A DNA stretch of 45,296 bases from DALYLB01 sp046154695. Its GTDB lineage: Bacteria > Acidobacteriota > Blastocatellia > RBC074. Under the pieces are notes generated by a model, which saw only the letters and a program-made list of their open reading frames with translations, had not been told where the DNA came from and made no database searches. This document shows positions 44,597-45,296 of the stretch, piece after piece. The translations under genes were made by a program, and so were the position numbers. Position 1 is the stretch's first letter, and each line of letters opens with the position of its first letter. The DNA lies in the NCBI GenBank assembly GCA_046154695.1, contig JBJXFI010000379.1, positions 1-45,296 of the forward strand, in the 5' to 3' direction.

Positions 44597-45238
44597 TCAA
44601 CGGCGGCTGAGCCGGGCCTGCGGACGGAGCACGGCGCCGAGCGCCAGCTTCAGAATTTCATCCGCGATCTGTTCCACGCTCAGGCGTCCGCCGGGTTTAT
44701 ACCAGCGCGAGACCCACAGGATCATGCCCAGCAGGCTGAACGCCGCGACCGTTTCATCCAGCGGACGAAGCTTCTCCTCCTGATTCAACTGCTCGAGCGT
44801 GTCCCGAATCAGATCCATATAGACGCGTTTGCGTCCGTCGATCTTGCGGCGCTGCGCCGCGCTCAGTCCGCCGACCTCCTCCACCACGATCGTTACGGGA
44901 TTGTGGCCGCCGGGCTTGCTGCCGCTCGTAATCAGCCGCACGTGGTTGCCGATGACGGCGCGCAGCCGCTCTTCCGCATCCGGGATCGCCCGCGCCGGCG
45001 CGATTACGTACGCATCCAGCCGGTCCAGCCCGTAATTCATAATTGCAAAGAGCAGGTCCCGCTTTCCGCCCGGGACGAAATGATAGACTCCGGCCTTCGT
45101 GATCCCCACGGCATCGGCGACATCGCTCATCGAGGTTCTGTCAAACCCCTTCTCGCAAAACAGCTCCGCCGCCGCCATATAAATCTGCGCCACGCGCTCG
45201 CTCTCCGATTCCTCAAATGTCTTTTTCAGCGATTTCAT
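44597..45238 (-). CDS. TetR/AcrR family transcriptional regulator
   Basis: A 213-residue repressor. Residues 12-65 form the TetR helix-turn-helix domain (IYMAAAELFCEKGFDRTSM, DVADAVGITKAGVYHF). The C-terminal ligand-binding domain contains EEVGGLSAAQRRKI, as in fatty-acid or aromatic-acid regulators, so an acyl-CoA or lipid ligand is plausible. Its own upstream region carries the same operator as the cytochrome gene, so it probably represses both. It ends 218 bp upstream of the cytochrome start codon on the same strand. The promoter is cut by the window end. Confidence 0.9.
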   Translation of the reverse strand: MKSLKKTFEESESERVAQIYMAAAELFCEKGFDRTSMSDVADAVGITKAGVYHFVPGGKRDLLFAIMNYGLDRLDAYVIAPARAIPDAEERLRAVIGNHVRLITSGSKPGGHNPVTIVVEEVGGLSAAQRRKIDGRKRVYMDLIRDTLEQLNQEEKLRPLDETVAAFSLLGMILWVSRWYKPGGRLSVEQIADEILKLALGAVLRPQARLSRR

Positions 45239-45280
45239 TTCGATATTCTTGACGTCCGCCCGATTGTCTCGTAAGCTGAC

Positions 45281-45294
45281 TTACCGGTCGGTAA
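45281..45294. promoter_or_regulatory. TetR-type operator upstream of the tetR gene
   Basis: TTACCGGTCGGTAA, the exact reverse complement of the site TTACCGACCGGTAA at 44481-44494. It lies 43-56 bp upstream of the regulator's start codon. Autorepression is inferred. Confidence 0.8.
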
Positions 45295-45296
45295 CA

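Overview
This is one stretch of a GC-rich bacterial chromosome with 39 supportable protein-coding genes on both strands. I see no rRNA, tRNA, CRISPR array, integrase or transposase. The best taxonomic clue is the 1,320-residue surface protein (26056-30018). It carries the domain known as TIGR03437, first described from Solibacter. Several secreted proteins, the cytochrome c/PHM-like protein and the tandem DUF3108 protein fit the same group. I infer an Acidobacteriota-like organism with a Gram-negative envelope (gmhA, LolA-like and M23 proteins); the class cannot be fixed from this window.

Layout. 69-3958: glyA and rpiB on the minus strand, then a divergent multi-membrane glycosyltransferase. 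4174-7751: an unfamiliar module made of a sigma-54 activator with a degenerate receiver domain, a 139-residue beta-rich protein behind a near-consensus sigma-54 promoter, a helix-hairpin-helix protein whose C-terminus resembles the 139-residue protein, and a convergent 80-residue ORF. This is the best candidate for an undescribed system. 8284-18882: a metallophosphoesterase, a GT2 glycosyltransferase, a DUF4127 protein, a permease, a hydantoinase/oxoprolinase-type protein, then four overlapping genes ending in a BadF-type sugar kinase and nanE (amino-sugar salvage). nanE contains ten perfect copies of a 9-bp repeat. 19350-25903: a single-ring Clp ATPase, an MBL hydrolase with an AtuA-like domain protein, and a tight operon of M48-FHA protein, gmhA, an uncharacterised protein and an inositol-monophosphatase family enzyme. 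26056-35297: the large surface protein, a J-domain membrane protein coupled to an M61-like peptidase, an FTR1 iron permease and the tandem DUF3108 protein. 35384-43026: a divergent pyrimidine cluster (pyrF, pyrD, pyrK leftward; pyrR, pyrB, pyrC rightward) with M23 peptidase, NUDIX and DUF1499 genes interspersed. 43080-45296: a cytochrome c/PHM-like protein and a TetR regulator; the same 14-bp palindrome lies upstream of both.

Repeats. Four tail-to-tail gene junctions each hold a different inverted repeat. A hairpin family occurs three times around the hyuA-like gene. A perfect 32-bp inverted repeat separates pyrK from the NUDIX gene. Two degenerate 9-bp arrays flank the DUF4127 gene. Start codons were chosen from ribosome-binding sites, overlaps with neighbours and family N-termini, so many genes begin inside longer open frames. 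Family names come from recalled motifs; no database search was possible.
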